DNA from: CAVSMC01 sp963798655
Lineage (GTDB): Bacteria > Pseudomonadota > Gammaproteobacteria > Burkholderiales > Casimicrobiaceae
Assembly (NCBI GenBank): GCA_963798655.1
Contig: CAWCUH010000004.1
Location: forward strand, 62,001 to 126,000
Direction: 5' to 3'
Length of the DNA: 64,000 bases
Positions 34,967 through 44,102 of this stretch are shown in pieces; positions within the stretch are counted from its first letter, which is position 1; each line of letters starts with the position of its first letter. The notes under the pieces are model-generated. The model was given only the letters and a program-made list of their open reading frames with translations, was not told the origin of the DNA and made no database searches. The position numbers were made by a program, and so were the translations under genes.

Positions 34967-36533
34967 AAGGCACCTCCACCGGCTCAGACACCGCCGCCAT
35001 CAACATCGGCATCGCCGCGATCGCCGCCACCGCCAGTTTCTTCAGCAGCCGGTCGTAGCGCGCCACGTCGGCCTTGGGTTCCTCCTTGAGTTGCAGACGC
35101 GCGGGCGCCACGATGGCCTCCACCGTCGGCTGCGGCTTGAACCGGTTCAGCGCGTTGAGCACGTAGCTGTCGTTGATGGCGTTGGCCTCCAACGCCAGTT
35201 CGCAGGCGACGTTGACCGCCTCGATGCCGTCCTCGGCGATGGTGGCGAGGATGGTTACGAACTGGCGGTCGCCGCCGGCTTTGGCGGCCAGCCGCTCTCT
35301 CATCTGCCGCAGTGCCGGGGGCAACACCCAATCCTTGAACGGCGCACCGTTGCGCAGCGCCCCGGGTTTCTTCTCCAGCGCCGCCACGTAGTGCCAAGGA
35401 TCATAGAAGGTGCGATCACGCTCGAAACTGCGCTCATGCTCGCCGACGATGTTGCCATCGGCCACGGCCACGATCCGCTCGGCGTAGGCGCGTAGCGACA
35501 CCGTCTTGCCGGCGTAGCGGCAATCCACGCTGTAGCGGTTGCGGTCAACGTGCACCAGCGCCGTCGAACTGACCCGCACCTCGCGTTCGGCGCAGCCCTC
35601 GAACGGGGTCGCCAGCGGCACCAGCAAGGCACGCTCCGAAGTCTCGAACACTTCCCAGCGGGTGCGCTCGCGCTGCTCTGGATGTGCGGTCGCCTGGGCC
35701 AACTGCACGCAGCGCCGCGTCAGCAGCGCATTGAGATCAGCCAAGTCGGCACAGTGCAGCCGCGGCGTGAAGATGTTCTCCCGCACATGACCGACCTGGT
35801 TCTCGACCTGACCCTTCTCCCACCCGGCCGCCGGCGTGCACGCCACCGGCTCGATCAGGTAGTGGCTCGCCATCTGCAGGAACTTGCGGTTGTATTGCCG
35901 CGCCTTGCCCGTGAAGATCAGTTCGACCGCAGTCTTGAGGTTGTCGTAGATCCCGCGCTGGCAACTGCCACCCCACAGGCTGAACGCCCGCCAGTGCGCA
36001 TCGAACACCATCTCCTGCGCTTCGCGCAGATACGCCACCGCCAGGAACACGCGGGAGTAGCACAAGCGCAAATGCGCGACCTTCACCGGCGTCGGCCCTC
36101 CGCCCAGGTCGACCATCTCGTAGCTCCAGTCGAATTGGTACGCCTCTCCCGGCGCGAAGCTCTGCGGAATGAAGACGGTGCCCGGGCTATGCCGGCGCTG
36201 CTCGTGCCACGCCTTGACGAAGCGTTGCACCGTCGGATACGAGCCGCTGAAACCCTCTTGCGCCAATCCATCGAGCAGCCGCTGGGCGGTGCGCTGCTCT
36301 TTGCGCGGCCGCTGCGCATCCGCGGCCAGCATCGCCTCCAGCTTCTCCACCCACGCCCCCATCACCGGGGCACGCTTCGGGCGCTGCTTGTACCTCGGCT
36401 TGGTGACCTCGCCGTCCAGGTACTTCGCTATCGTATTGCGCGACGCCGACAGCCGCTTCGCAATCTTGCTGATGCTGAGCTTGTCCACTCGGTGCCAGCG
36501 TCGGATCTTGCCGATCGTTTCCACGCAAATCAC
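34953..36533 (-). CDS. istA: IS21 IstA transposase
   Basis: A 526-residue DDE transposase with an N-terminal helix-turn-helix (SISKIAKRLSASRNTIAKYL) and an rve-type catalytic core (FDWSYEMVDLGG, LRLCYSRVFLAVAYLREAQE, GIYDNLKTAVE). It looks full length. Confidence 0.95.
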   Translation of the reverse strand: MICVETIGKIRRWHRVDKLSISKIAKRLSASRNTIAKYLDGEVTKPRYKQRPKRAPVMGAWVEKLEAMLAADAQRPRKEQRTAQRLLDGLAQEGFSGSYPTVQRFVKAWHEQRRHSPGTVFIPQSFAPGEAYQFDWSYEMVDLGGGPTPVKVAHLRLCYSRVFLAVAYLREAQEMVFDAHWRAFSLWGGSCQRGIYDNLKTAVELIFTGKARQYNRKFLQMASHYLIEPVACTPAAGWEKGQVENQVGHVRENIFTPRLHCADLADLNALLTRRCVQLAQATAHPEQRERTRWEVFETSERALLVPLATPFEGCAEREVRVSSTALVHVDRNRYSVDCRYAGKTVSLRAYAERIVAVADGNIVGEHERSFERDRTFYDPWHYVAALEKKPGALRNGAPFKDWVLPPALRQMRERLAAKAGGDRQFVTILATIAEDGIEAVNVACELALEANAINDSYVLNALNRFKPQPTVEAIVAPARLQLKEEPKADVARYDRLLKKLAVAAIAAMPMLMAAVSEPVEVPCGTP

Positions 36534-36629
36534 TCCAGGTCGCTCCGCAAATCACGGAGTCTGTCAGGCTGCTCACTTTTGCGTGATCAAACAGCCCTAA
36601 ACCTGCTCAGTATTGCGTGATAACTCACA

Positions 36630-37531
36630 CTCTTGTAGCCTTCGGCAGTGTCCGCGGTGCCCGCCTTTAGCACGTCGGGCTTGAGCTTACGAAGCTCGTC
36701 AATGCTCTCCACCGTGAACGTGCCACCGACCGCTGCGGATACGTTACGCAGGATCGCCTTGCGGTCGATTCCTTCAAACGACTTGGCGGCGAGCACCTCG
36801 CGGATTGCGTCAATCGAGTCGACGAGGTCGAACTCTGGGCTCCAGGTCGCTGCTCGCATTAGATCGACAATCGTCAGTCGGGTACCGGTGCTGTTTATTC
36901 GCTCGAAGATCGGCGCAACGTCGGCCAAAGGCATGTCGCCGAGGGTTACCGTAGCAACCTTGTAGTCCTTGAAACGATTGAAGAGCTCCTTGGCGGCCTC
37001 AGCGAGCTCCTTCTGCCCCGAGGACTCCATTAACGCGACGTGCTGGAAGAAAGTTGCCGGATCCGGGATGCGGTTGAGGCGCATCTGGTGAAGCGGCGGC
37101 TCGTCCATCGTGCCGAGGTGTAGGAATGACCTTGTCTTGAGGTCATAGACAACGTTCCACGGGCTGCTTGGGTCACCTCCCTTCCAATAAAGAGCGCCAC
37201 AGATCAAGGACAGCCGCTGCTGCCCATCGAGCAAGTAATTGACCGGGTAGTCTGGCTTGGGCTGGGCGATTTCAAGATCGGCGATCCGACCCTCGCTTCG
37301 GAGCTCCTGCCTGCTCTGCCAGAGGAGGATGCTGCCGATCGGGTAGTTGCGGGCTACCGAGTCGAGAAGATCGATGACCTGAGATCTCTCCCACACGAAC
37401 TCACGCTGGAACTTGGGCAGGTAAATGTCACCGGTGAGAATCCGCTTGGCGAGGTCGTCAATGCGATCGACGGACGGCTGTGGGTCTTTGATTGGCTTTA
37501 CAGGTGCCGGGGCTGCAGCAGTGTTGCTCAT
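36630..37531 (-). pseudogene. DUF262 (GmrSD N-terminal-type) protein, 3'-truncated by IS21
   Basis: About 300 residues remain. The DUF262 hallmark DGQQR is present in YLLDGQQRLSLICGALYW, preceded by YLPKFQREFVWERSQVIDLL and followed by FERINSTGTRLTIVDLMRAA. DUF262 proteins, alone or fused to DUF1524, often act as type IV restriction or other anti-phage nucleases. Here the C-terminus is replaced after EGYKS by 43 bp of IS21 end (stop at 36587), so the protein is probably dead or only the DUF262 half works. Confidence 0.82.
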
Positions 37532-37981
37532 TGGCGTTCCTCACTTGAGTCTCTTGCATTCCTTTAGATCGGCTGCTTCAGTGGGCGGAGCAGGATCACA
37601 CCCGAGCTACTGCCAACCGGTGTGCGCTCACCTGATGGCACCGAGCGGCGGCTCTATGCCGCCGGTTCGGAACCACAGGTTGACGCCCCGTGGAAGCTGT
37701 TCCTGGCTGGCCGTCGCAAGCGGAGCCGGTCCAAGTTGCCGATCTGATCGCCAACGCGCGACAGGTTCCAAGGTACACGAGTCACTCGATCGGACGGCGC
37801 CAATGGCAGGTTACCCAGCCGACGTCATTCAGGCGCCGAACCTGACTGCCCCAGCCGGTCTTCTGGCCATCCTTAGTATTGCGGCCGCCAAAATTAGCAC
37901 TTGGCCCATTGCTGTCAATCGAAGCGTAAAGAGATGCCATATCTGGGTTGCTCGGACCGCTGCACGGCGACAAGCCGATGA
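37532..37981. other. Gap without a clear gene
   Basis: 450 bp between the DUF262 start and vapC. A 78-codon reading frame on the minus strand (37782-38018) has natural-looking composition (ASLYASIDSNGPSANFGG, GWGSQVRRLNDVGWVT) and may be the end of a lost gene, but it overlaps vapC and I recognise no family. Confidence 0.4.
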
Positions 37982-38395
37982 CTATTTTGCAGCGTTCGTC
38001 CAAACGCGCAGTGGACAATGGCGCGCTGCAAGGACGAAATCGTTGTCAGTTGTCAGCAGCATCAGGTCGTGGCGGATGCAAAGCTGCGCGATCACGGCGC
38101 CGATCGTACCGACCTGCAAGCCGGCGCGGCGGCAGCGATTGCGCAACTCCGCTGCGTCGATGTGATCCCGCCGGTCCGGAGCCAGCAGCGGCAACGCCGC
38201 AAAGCGGTCGATGATGTCCTTGCGCGCTTTCGGGCCGGCAAATCCTTGCAGCAATTCCTCCAAGACGAGACCCGTGACCACGATCGTCTCACCGCCTTCG
38301 AGCGCGTCGCGCAGTACACGAACCTGAGGCGCGGTAGAAACCTGGTCGCGGCGAAACGCGAGCGACCAGACGCTCGTATCGACGAACAGCATCAC
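37982..38395 (-). CDS. vapC: PIN-domain ribonuclease toxin (VapC family)
   Basis: A 137-residue PIN domain: acidic residues in LFVDTSVWSLAFR, VLEELLQGF, and GAVIAQLCIRHDLMLLTTDNDF. VapC toxins cleave RNA, usually tRNA or rRNA. The start is the GTG at 38395 or the ATG three bases on; both overlap the vapB stop. The antitoxin lies directly upstream. Confidence 0.9.
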   Translation of the reverse strand: MMLFVDTSVWSLAFRRDQVSTAPQVRVLRDALEGGETIVVTGLVLEELLQGFAGPKARKDIIDRFAALPLLAPDRRDHIDAAELRNRCRRAGLQVGTIGAVIAQLCIRHDLMLLTTDNDFVLAARHCPLRVWTNAAK

Positions 38396-38592
38396 CGGCG
38401 GGAGCGCTCGACCTTGTAGTCGAACGACTCATCCCATTCGAGCTTTCCCATCAAGTCGATCAGGCGCTTCTGGCTGCGACGAGTGATGAACTCCTCCAAG
38501 GCCCGCGTAACGGCCGCCTTCTTGGTCTTTTCACCGCTCACCTTCAGCGCGCGTTCGATCAGATCCGGGTCCAGGGCCAGATTCGTCGCCAT
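38392..38592 (-). CDS. vapB: VapB-type antitoxin
   Basis: A 66-residue protein (MATNLALDPDLIERALKVSG, later AAVTRALEEFITRRSQKRL) of the DUF2191/VapB ribbon-helix-helix group, with a GGAG ribosome site. It overlaps vapC by a few bases. The pair looks intact and may help keep element A in the genome. Confidence 0.87.
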   Translation of the reverse strand: MATNLALDPDLIERALKVSGEKTKKAAVTRALEEFITRRSQKRLIDLMGKLEWDESFDYKVERSRR

Positions 38593-38718
38593 GTGTCGCT
38601 CCTTACACAGTAGATTACACAAACGAACATTGGCAGGCAAATGTATGGTCGACGAGCAGCGATCGTCGGTGGAGCCCGCAACGTGGCGCGGTGGAGCGTA
38701 GTCCAACGAAGCCGGTGC

Positions 38719-38738
38719 GTGCACACACCCTGCACACG
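38719..38738. repeat. Arm-type repeat pair at the right end of element A
   Basis: GTGCACACA and CTGCACACG with GCACAC cores 11 bp apart. The pair ends 38 bp before core 2. The same pair, also 38 bp before the core, occurs at 55541-55560. Confidence 0.6.
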
Positions 38739-38775
38739 CCACATTGCAACCGATTGATGTGAAGCGTGAATCCTA

Positions 38776-38823
38776 CCGATCCATCATAGGGGCCACGGCA
38801 AATCGCCAACGCAAGTCTTTCAT
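38776..38823 (-). other. Attachment core 2 with alternative dusA start
   Basis: Core CCGATCCATCAT at 38776-38787. Read on the minus strand from ATG 38823, the DNA encodes MKDLRWRFAVAPMMDR, a dusA-like N-terminus that then meets a stop. It marks the join between element A and element B: the leader would drive dusA if A were absent. It is followed (38959-38978) by another arm-type pair. Confidence 0.72.
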
Positions 38824-38958
38824 TTCATGACATTTTCCGTTGTTTAGTTGGTCCAACACGTAACTGATTCGACTGAGGTTTCGCGCGGCAGGTTGCTCGA
38901 CGGCTCCTTTGACGATACCGATGCCATTGGCGCAGAGCAGTGGCATCTCGCGCTGCCA

Positions 38959-38978
38959 GTGCACACGGAGCGCACACG
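38959..38978. repeat. Arm-type repeat pair at the left end of element B
   Basis: GTGCACACG and GCGCACACG, cores 11 bp apart, 172 bp after core 2. The equivalent pair in element C lies 170 bp after core 3. In element A this pair immediately precedes the integrase start; here no integrase follows, and the 220 bp up to 39045 hold nothing else recognised. Confidence 0.6.
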
Positions 38979-39045
38979 AATCTTCGGTCCGTGCGGCGTC
39001 TTAGGCAACAGACTGGAGCGTGCTGCGGCGTAGTGCGAATACCAA

Positions 39046-39432
39046 CTACACCAGTGCAGCGCCTCGATCGCGGCCTTCGGGTTGGATGCCACGATCTTGA
39101 GCAGCGCCCGCGCGAGACCGGTGGGGTGCGTGCGACGTTGCTCCCAGTTCTGCAGGGTGAGGAGGTTTACGCCGATCTGCTTTGCGAACTGCGATTGACT
39201 GATTTTCGCGGCCCTCGCGAATCGCCCGGACGTCAGGCTGTGCCATCTCAGTGACGCGCGCCCCCCGCACGGGCTTCCCAGCCATGTGGTCCAGCCCCCG
39301 TTCCAGCACCGCGTAATTCTCGTCGCTCCCGTAAGTGTCTGGGTCGGGCTCGTCTCGACTGAAGACGGGCCCTTGATCCGTGCTGCGAAGAGCATCGACG
39401 TCCACCTTCAACGAACGAGGCTTCCCCATCAA
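39046..39432 (-). pseudogene. XRE/HigA-like antitoxin, frameshifted
   Basis: The N-terminal half reads MAGKPVRGARVTEMAQPDV (from 39285), nearly identical to the intact gene at 55976, but one extra C near 39210 shifts the frame, so the helix-turn-helix (AAKISQSQFAKQIGVNLLTL) lies in another frame. The leader before MAGK differs from the element C copy. It overlaps the upstream antitoxin gene by 4 bp. Confidence 0.75.
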
Positions 39433-39743
39433 CGTGACTCCGGCGTCGTTAGCGGCTGCACCGCCAGTCGCATTCCCATGGCCTTGAGCAAGGCGCGCAG
39501 GCTCTTCAGTTCCGGATTTCCTTGCGGCGATAGCGTTCGATACAGCGTGGTCGCGTTCAGTTCGGCTTCCTCGGCGAGACGGGTCACCCCACCGAACGCC
39601 TCGGCCATATAGCGGAGCGCCACCATGAGTTCCTGCTGGTCGCCCTCCTCGAGAATCGTGTTGAGATACTCGGCGGCGAACTTGGCGTCCCGTTGAAAGC
39701 TCTCGATGGTCGCTTCTTCATGCGACCGCGACTTGCCGCCCAT
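39429..39743 (-). CDS. HI1420-type addiction-module antitoxin
   Basis: A 104-residue DNA-binding protein: FQRDAKFAAEYLNTILEEGD, then the helix-turn-helix GGVTRLAEEAELNATTLYRT and GNPELKSLRALLKAMGMRL. This is the antitoxin partner of RelE/ParE-superfamily toxins of the HI1419 type. The ATG is preceded by GGAG. Its toxin survives only as a 3' fragment just upstream, so it is an orphan. Confidence 0.85.
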   Translation of the reverse strand: MGGKSRSHEEATIESFQRDAKFAAEYLNTILEEGDQQELMVALRYMAEAFGGVTRLAEEAELNATTLYRTLSPQGNPELKSLRALLKAMGMRLAVQPLTTPESR

Positions 39744-39834
39744 CACGTTCTCCTTTGCCAATCGTTCCAAAGCTCCACCGCGCGCTCGATCTCGGCGTTC
39801 TGGCGGCGTTTGTCGCTTCCCGAAAGCAGAAGGA
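39743..39834 (-). pseudogene. HI1419-type toxin, C-terminal remnant
   Basis: The last 30 codons read VILLLSGSDKRRQNAEIERA followed by VELWNDWQRRT and TGA, which matches the end of HI1419-family toxins. The rest was removed by the IS21 remnant that begins at about 39836. The stop overlaps the antitoxin start (TGATG). Confidence 0.72.
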
Positions 39835-39835
39835 T

Positions 39836-40149
39836 CACGGCAGCAGTTGCGCCAAGCGTTGTTGCGCCACGCCGGCGGCGATCGAGTCATGGCGCAGGTA
39901 CTGGCTATCGTGCCGACGGCCGGGCTCGACGCGGTGCTGGTGGCGGTGGAATTGGCGCTGGAGACGGGGCCCCCGTCGGGCCGCGTCAGCGTGGAGCATG
40001 TGATCAACGTGCTGGCGCGGCTGAACGCGACGCCGTTGCCGGCGAGCGCGGCCACGACGTTGCAGGTGGCCGAACCACCGCTGGCCAATACCGCCCGCTA
40101 CGACCGCCTGCGCCCGCAGGACGACGCCGAGGAGATCGACCATGCGTGA
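39836..40149 (+). pseudogene. IstA C-terminal fragment of a second IS21
   Basis: About 100 codons of an IstA end: LRQALLRHAGGDRVMAQVLA, later VSVEHVINVLARLNATPLP and RYDRLRPQDDAEEIDHA. The 5' part of istA is missing. It overlaps the following istB by 8 bp. Confidence 0.85.
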
Positions 40150-40957
40150 CTTGATGGTCGAACTCAAGCAACTGCGCCTGCACGGCATGGCACTCGCCTG
40201 GTCCGATCTCATCGAGCAAGGGACCAATGCCGCACTGGACAGCGCGCGCTGGCTGCTCGAGCACTTGCTGCAGGCCGAGTTGACGGACCGCTCGATGCGC
40301 TCGGTGAGTCACCAGATGCACGCTGCGAAGTTCCCGATGCATCGCGATCTGGCCGGCTTCGACTTCACGGTCTCGCCGGTGGACCGCAAGTTGATCCAGC
40401 AACTGGCGGAGCTCGCGTTTACGGAACACGCGCACAACGCCGTCCTGGTCGGCGGGCCGGGCACGGGGAAAACGCATTTGGCGACCGCCATCGGAGTGTC
40501 CGGCATTTCCCGCCATGGCAAGCGAGTGCGCTTCTACTCCACGGTCGATCTGGTCAACGCGCTGGAGCAGGAGAAGGCGCATGGCAGGGCCGGGCGCATC
40601 GCAACCAGTCTGCTGCGGATGGACCTGGTCATCCTCGATGAACTCGGATACCTCCCATTCAGCCAGGCCGGTGGGGCGCTGCTGTTTCACCTGCTCTCAC
40701 GCCTGTACGAACACACGAGCGTTCTGATCACGACGAACCTGGACTTTGCCGAGTGGTCGACCGTGTTCGGCGATGCGAAGATGACCACCGCACTGCTCGA
40801 CCGCTTGACGCATCACTGCCACATCGTGGAAACCGGCAATGAAAGCCACCGCTTTCTGCACAGCAGCGCCGTGGCCAAGTCGCGCATCAAGTCGCGTGAG
40901 CAAACCAAGCGCGCGGGGGCGACGCCGAAATCACCACCACCGGAGCCAGAGATCTAA
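40142..40957 (+). CDS. istB: IS21 IstB ATPase (second, different IS21)
   Basis: A 271-residue AAA+ helper with Walker A VGGPGTGKTHLA and VILDELGYLPFSQAGGALL. Related to, but clearly different from, the IstB at 34184. Intact reading frame, but its istA is truncated, so the element should be immobile. A motif like an IS21 right end (GGGTCAATATTCAATCGGC, then GGTGGGTCAAAATCGAATCG) lies at about 41278-41320. Confidence 0.93.
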   Translation: MRDLMVELKQLRLHGMALAWSDLIEQGTNAALDSARWLLEHLLQAELTDRSMRSVSHQMHAAKFPMHRDLAGFDFTVSPVDRKLIQQLAELAFTEHAHNAVLVGGPGTGKTHLATAIGVSGISRHGKRVRFYSTVDLVNALEQEKAHGRAGRIATSLLRMDLVILDELGYLPFSQAGGALLFHLLSRLYEHTSVLITTNLDFAEWSTVFGDAKMTTALLDRLTHHCHIVETGNESHRFLHSSAVAKSRIKSREQTKRAGATPKSPPPEPEI

Positions 40958-41339
40958 ACGCTGGTGGAATTTCTTATGGATGCAAACTCGAGCTATTTGA
41001 GGAGGTACTCAACCCCTCGGCACTTCAAACAAATCGATCCTGGCGCGTTCTACGCGGTCGATTCGTGCATGTTAGGGACCAGGCAACGCTTTCCCGACCC
41101 ATTCAGGCATCGTGCGCCACATGGCACGCGAGGAAACAAAACTTGGGCTTCGTTCGAAACGGAATCGCTTGCGCAACTGCAACGGATCATGATCACGCAA
41201 CGAGAAGGAATACAATAATCGGCAACTCACCTACACTTATCCACAGCCGCTCGTTCCAACTGCGGCGCCCATTCCCGGGTCAATATTCAATCGGCAGGGT
41301 GGGTCAAAATCGAATCGGCGCGGACACGCATCGCCGACG

Positions 41340-41620
41340 CGACCGAGCGCGACTTCCAAAAAATCAACTTCCAACGCGAGTTGCCCGATCTTGGCTTGCA
41401 TTTCCTTCGCCGTGGGACCGTGTTCCGTGCCGCGCTTCTCGGTCGGCGACAGGAACACGCCGATCGCCCCCTCCAGCAACTGCGTCTTCCATTGCGTGAT
41501 CTGGTTGCCGTGCACGTCGTACTTCTCGGCCAGCTCCGCCAGCGTCTTGTCGCCCTTCAACGCCGCCAAGGCCACCTTCGCCTTGAACGCCGCCGTGTGG
41601 TTCCGTCTCGGCCTTCTCAT
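41340..41620 (-). pseudogene. IS3-family OrfA fragment
   Basis: The first 90 or so codons match IS3-group OrfA: HTAAFKAKVALAALKGDKTL, ELAEKYDVHGNQITQWKTQL, then a leucine-zipper-like IGQLALEVDFLEVALG. After that the frame runs into IS21 remnant DNA and stops at 41237. No OrfB is found. Confidence 0.78.
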
Positions 41621-41794
41621 TGCACTGCTCCTTTGCGGGCGATATCCTCGCCCATTAGAGCAGGTCCTTCACTTAAACGCCAGTCCCATTTTCCCGAGCC
41701 AGCTCTGACAGCCACTCGTGGCGCCATCTTGGCGCCAGTAAGTTATATGCATTTCAGGAGCGCATCAGGTCCGCGCCGGACCGGTGACCGCAGC

Positions 41795-42721
41795 ATGCTT
41801 TCCGCTTACATCACCCATCCCAGCAGTCTGCTGCATGAAATGGGCCCGGATCACCCCGAATGTCCCGAGCGGGTGAGCGCGATCAACGATTACCTGCTCG
41901 CCCACGGGCTGCTTGATTTCATGGTGCCGTATGAGGCGCCGGCGGCAACGCGAGCCCAGGTCGAACGCGTGCACACGAGTCTCTATATCGCCGAGCTCGT
42001 TGCCGGCGCGCCGGCCTCGGGCTACTTGCACATCGATCCCGATACATTGATGAACCCGCACACCCTCAGCGCGGCGTGGCATGCAGCGGGCGCGGCGGTC
42101 CTCGCGACCGAACTCGTGGCGCGAGGCGAGGTCGCGGCTGCATTCTGCAACGTCCGGCCGGCGGGACATCACGCCACCCGCGCTGCGGGCATGGGGTTCT
42201 GCTTCTTCAACAACGCCGCTGTGGGCATCGCCCATGCACTTGCGGAATTCTCCATGGAGCGTGTGGCATTGATCGACTTCGATGCGCATCACGGCAACGG
42301 CAGCGAAGACATCTTTGCGGGCGACGAGCGCGTGTTGATGGTATCGACGTTCGAGCGCGGCCTTTATCCCTACAACGGCGAGGTACCGACCGGGCCCAAT
42401 CTGTGCAACGTGCCGCTCGAACGTTATTCACGCGGCGACGCCCTGCGTGACGCCATCGCAAAGCACTGGCTGCCCGCGCTGGACGCCTTCCGTCCTGAGA
42501 TGGTTTTCGTCTCCGCCGGCTTCGACGCGCACCGCGACGACGACATGAGTCACCTGATGTGGGTCGAGGGCGATTACGCTTGGCTCACCCATGAGGTCAA
42601 AACTGTCGCCGAGCGCCACGCGCACGGGCGCATCGTTTCGCTGTTGGAAGGAGGCTATGCGTTATCCGCGCTTGCCCGTTCGGCTGCTGCTCATGTCAGC
42701 GTGCTCATCGGCGCGGATTAG
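41795..42721 (+). CDS. Histone-deacetylase superfamily amidohydrolase
   Basis: A 308-residue zinc deacetylase of the class II HDAC/acetylpolyamine-amidohydrolase superfamily. Substrate-pocket His pair in RPAGHHATR, Zn ligands in IDFDAHHGNGSED and SAGFDAHRDDD, catalytic Tyr region LLEGGYAL. Length fits. It is one of few intact non-mobile genes in element B. Possible substrates include acetylpolyamines or acetylated lysines; nothing around it decides. Confidence 0.9.
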   Translation: MLSAYITHPSSLLHEMGPDHPECPERVSAINDYLLAHGLLDFMVPYEAPAATRAQVERVHTSLYIAELVAGAPASGYLHIDPDTLMNPHTLSAAWHAAGAAVLATELVARGEVAAAFCNVRPAGHHATRAAGMGFCFFNNAAVGIAHALAEFSMERVALIDFDAHHGNGSEDIFAGDERVLMVSTFERGLYPYNGEVPTGPNLCNVPLERYSRGDALRDAIAKHWLPALDAFRPEMVFVSAGFDAHRDDDMSHLMWVEGDYAWLTHEVKTVAERHAHGRIVSLLEGGYALSALARSAAAHVSVLIGAD

Positions 42722-42879
42722 GTTGCCACGTCCAACAGACGCCTGCTTGCTTGGCGAGCCTGCACGCCAATGCTCCAGGAAGCCAACCGTATTCAGGATG
42801 TGGGCGGCTTCTTTGGAGTTGCGAGCAACATTTGGCCACTCCTGGCCGCGAGCGGGCGAACGCGCGACGTCTCAGTTCG

Positions 42880-43225
42880 ACCCCTATGCTCACTTCTGAA
42901 CTATGCGCACCTGCGGCTTGAGTAAGGGCACCGGCCTCTCGGAAGTGATCCCGTTGAGGTCGAAGCATAGTGAGCATAGTTTTGCAGCGCTTGCAGTACT
43001 GCATAACGCCGCCGTCGGGGGGGCGCTGGCGACACTCGGAAGGAGTTTCGATACGAGTTGTCGAGTCCATCGTTGTCTCCTTGAACCCAGGCGACGATGA
43101 AACGAGTGTGCGACGAAAGTCGAGACTATCCGGACCTAAACTTCCATCACATGACCCTGGCGTCGAGGGCCAGTGCGCTTGGCACCCAGGACGAGTGCGC
43201 ATAGTTCCGAGGTGAGCATAGGGGT
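42880..43225. mobile_element. MITE-like element with 31-bp inverted ends
   Basis: The ends (42880-42910 and 43195-43225) are inverted copies differing at only two positions; each starts ACCCCTATGCTCAC and ends GAACTATGCGCAC. The 284 bp between them have no convincing gene. An inner partial copy, TAGTGAGCATAG, lies at about 42968-42980. It looks like a non-autonomous element; the TATGCNCAC ends recall sites used by tyrosine-recombinase transposons, but that is a guess. The rest of the gene-free stretch 42722-43286 holds nothing else recognised apart from the adjacent palindrome. Confidence 0.6.
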
Positions 43226-43226
43226 G

Positions 43227-43248
43227 GTTATGCTGAGCTCAACATAAC
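43227..43248. repeat. 22-bp near-perfect palindrome
   Basis: GTTATGCTGAGCTCAACATAAC; only one base pair of the two half sites mismatches. It starts two bases after the right end of the MITE-like element and may be its recombination or binding site. Confidence 0.55.
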
Positions 43249-43286
43249 GACCCGAAGCAGCTGGCAGTGTTCTCCAAAGCAGACTA

Positions 43287-44102
43287 GGGCCTGTTCACAC
43301 TATCCGCAGCCCATCGGCGATGAGCGCGAAGTTGATAAATGCAACGAACATGAGGTCGAGCTTCTCGAATCGAGAGAAGATGCGTCGAAAGCCCTTGAGC
43401 CGGCGAAACAGCCGTTCGATTTCATTGCGCCGCTTGTACATGGCGCGGTTGTATTCCCACGCCGTGATCCGATTCTGCTTGGGCGGGACGACCGGGATGA
43501 AGCCGAGATCGAGCGCCAGCTGCCGCGTCTCGTCGCCTTCGTATGCCCGGTCCATCAGCAGATGCAGCGGCCACGGCGGCTTGCCCAGTTTGCGCAGCAG
43601 TTTGCGGCCCTCGGGCGCGTCGTGGGCCTGGCCGGGTGACAGGGCAAACGTTATGGCTGTTCGAGCATCCGCGGCAACCATATGAATCTTGGTGGTCCAT
43701 CCGCCGCGGGACTTGCCGATGGCTTGCGGTCCGTTTTTTTTAGAGCCCCCGTACCATCGGGATGCACCTTGACCGCGGTACTGTCCAAAGCCACGGCTTC
43801 GATCTTGATGCGGACGATCTGATCGTGCTGCAACTGCGCGAACACACGATCCAATACGCCGCTCTTGGACCAGCGATTCATTCGCGTGTAGATCGTGTGC
43901 CAGTTGCCGAACCGCTTGGGCAGCCCGCGCCATTTGCAGCCCTGCTCGGCCACGTACAAGATCGCGTTCAACACTCGCAAATTGGACAGGCTCACGTTGC
44001 CGCGCTGAGTCGGAAGGCAGTGCTCGATCAGGCGGTACTGCGCTTCGGTGATCTCCATCGACGCAGTATCGCACAAGCATGACCATTAGTGTTAACACGC
44101 CC
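43287..44102 (-). mobile_element. IS5-family (IS427-group) insertion sequence
   Basis: 816 bp. Ends GGGCCTGTTCACACTA (left) and, inward from the right, GGGCGTGTTAACACTA. Flanked by a TA duplication (43285-43286 and 44103-44104). This is one of the few elements here that looks complete. Confidence 0.85.
43295..44058 (-). CDS. IS5 transposase made by -1 frameshifting
   Basis: Two overlapping frames. The first (from ATG 44058) has the DUF4096-type start MEITEAQYRLIEHCLPTQRG and part of the catalytic core (VALDSTAVKVHPDG). The second carries GGWTTKIHMVAADARTAIT, LLMDRAYEGDETR and RNEIERLFRRLKGFRRIFSR. They join at a run of eight A (43741-43734), a classical slippery site for IS427-group elements. 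Confidence 0.9.

Larger units (their letters stand above)
34119..36629 (-). mobile_element. IS21-family insertion sequence (complete)
   Basis: About 2.5 kb with istA-istB. The ends begin TGTCAATGATCATCG (left) and, read inward from the right, TGTGAGTTATCACGC. Each end has internal GATCACG...TGAGCAG repeats typical of IS21. No matching target duplication flanks it: the left neighbour is an integrase, the right a DUF262 gene. A deletion next to the element is likely. Confidence 0.85.

Noticed and set aside
37782..38018. 78-codon minus-strand frame between the DUF262 gene and vapC
   Set aside because: Composition looks natural but there is no ribosome site, no family match I can support, and it overlaps vapC.
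38773..38964. 63-codon minus-strand frame ending FAVAPMMDR
   Set aside because: Same explanation at core 2: a leader scar that hits a stop right after the core.
40964..41218. 84-codon plus-strand frame after istB
   Set aside because: It lies in the likely right end of the second IS21 and shows no known motif.
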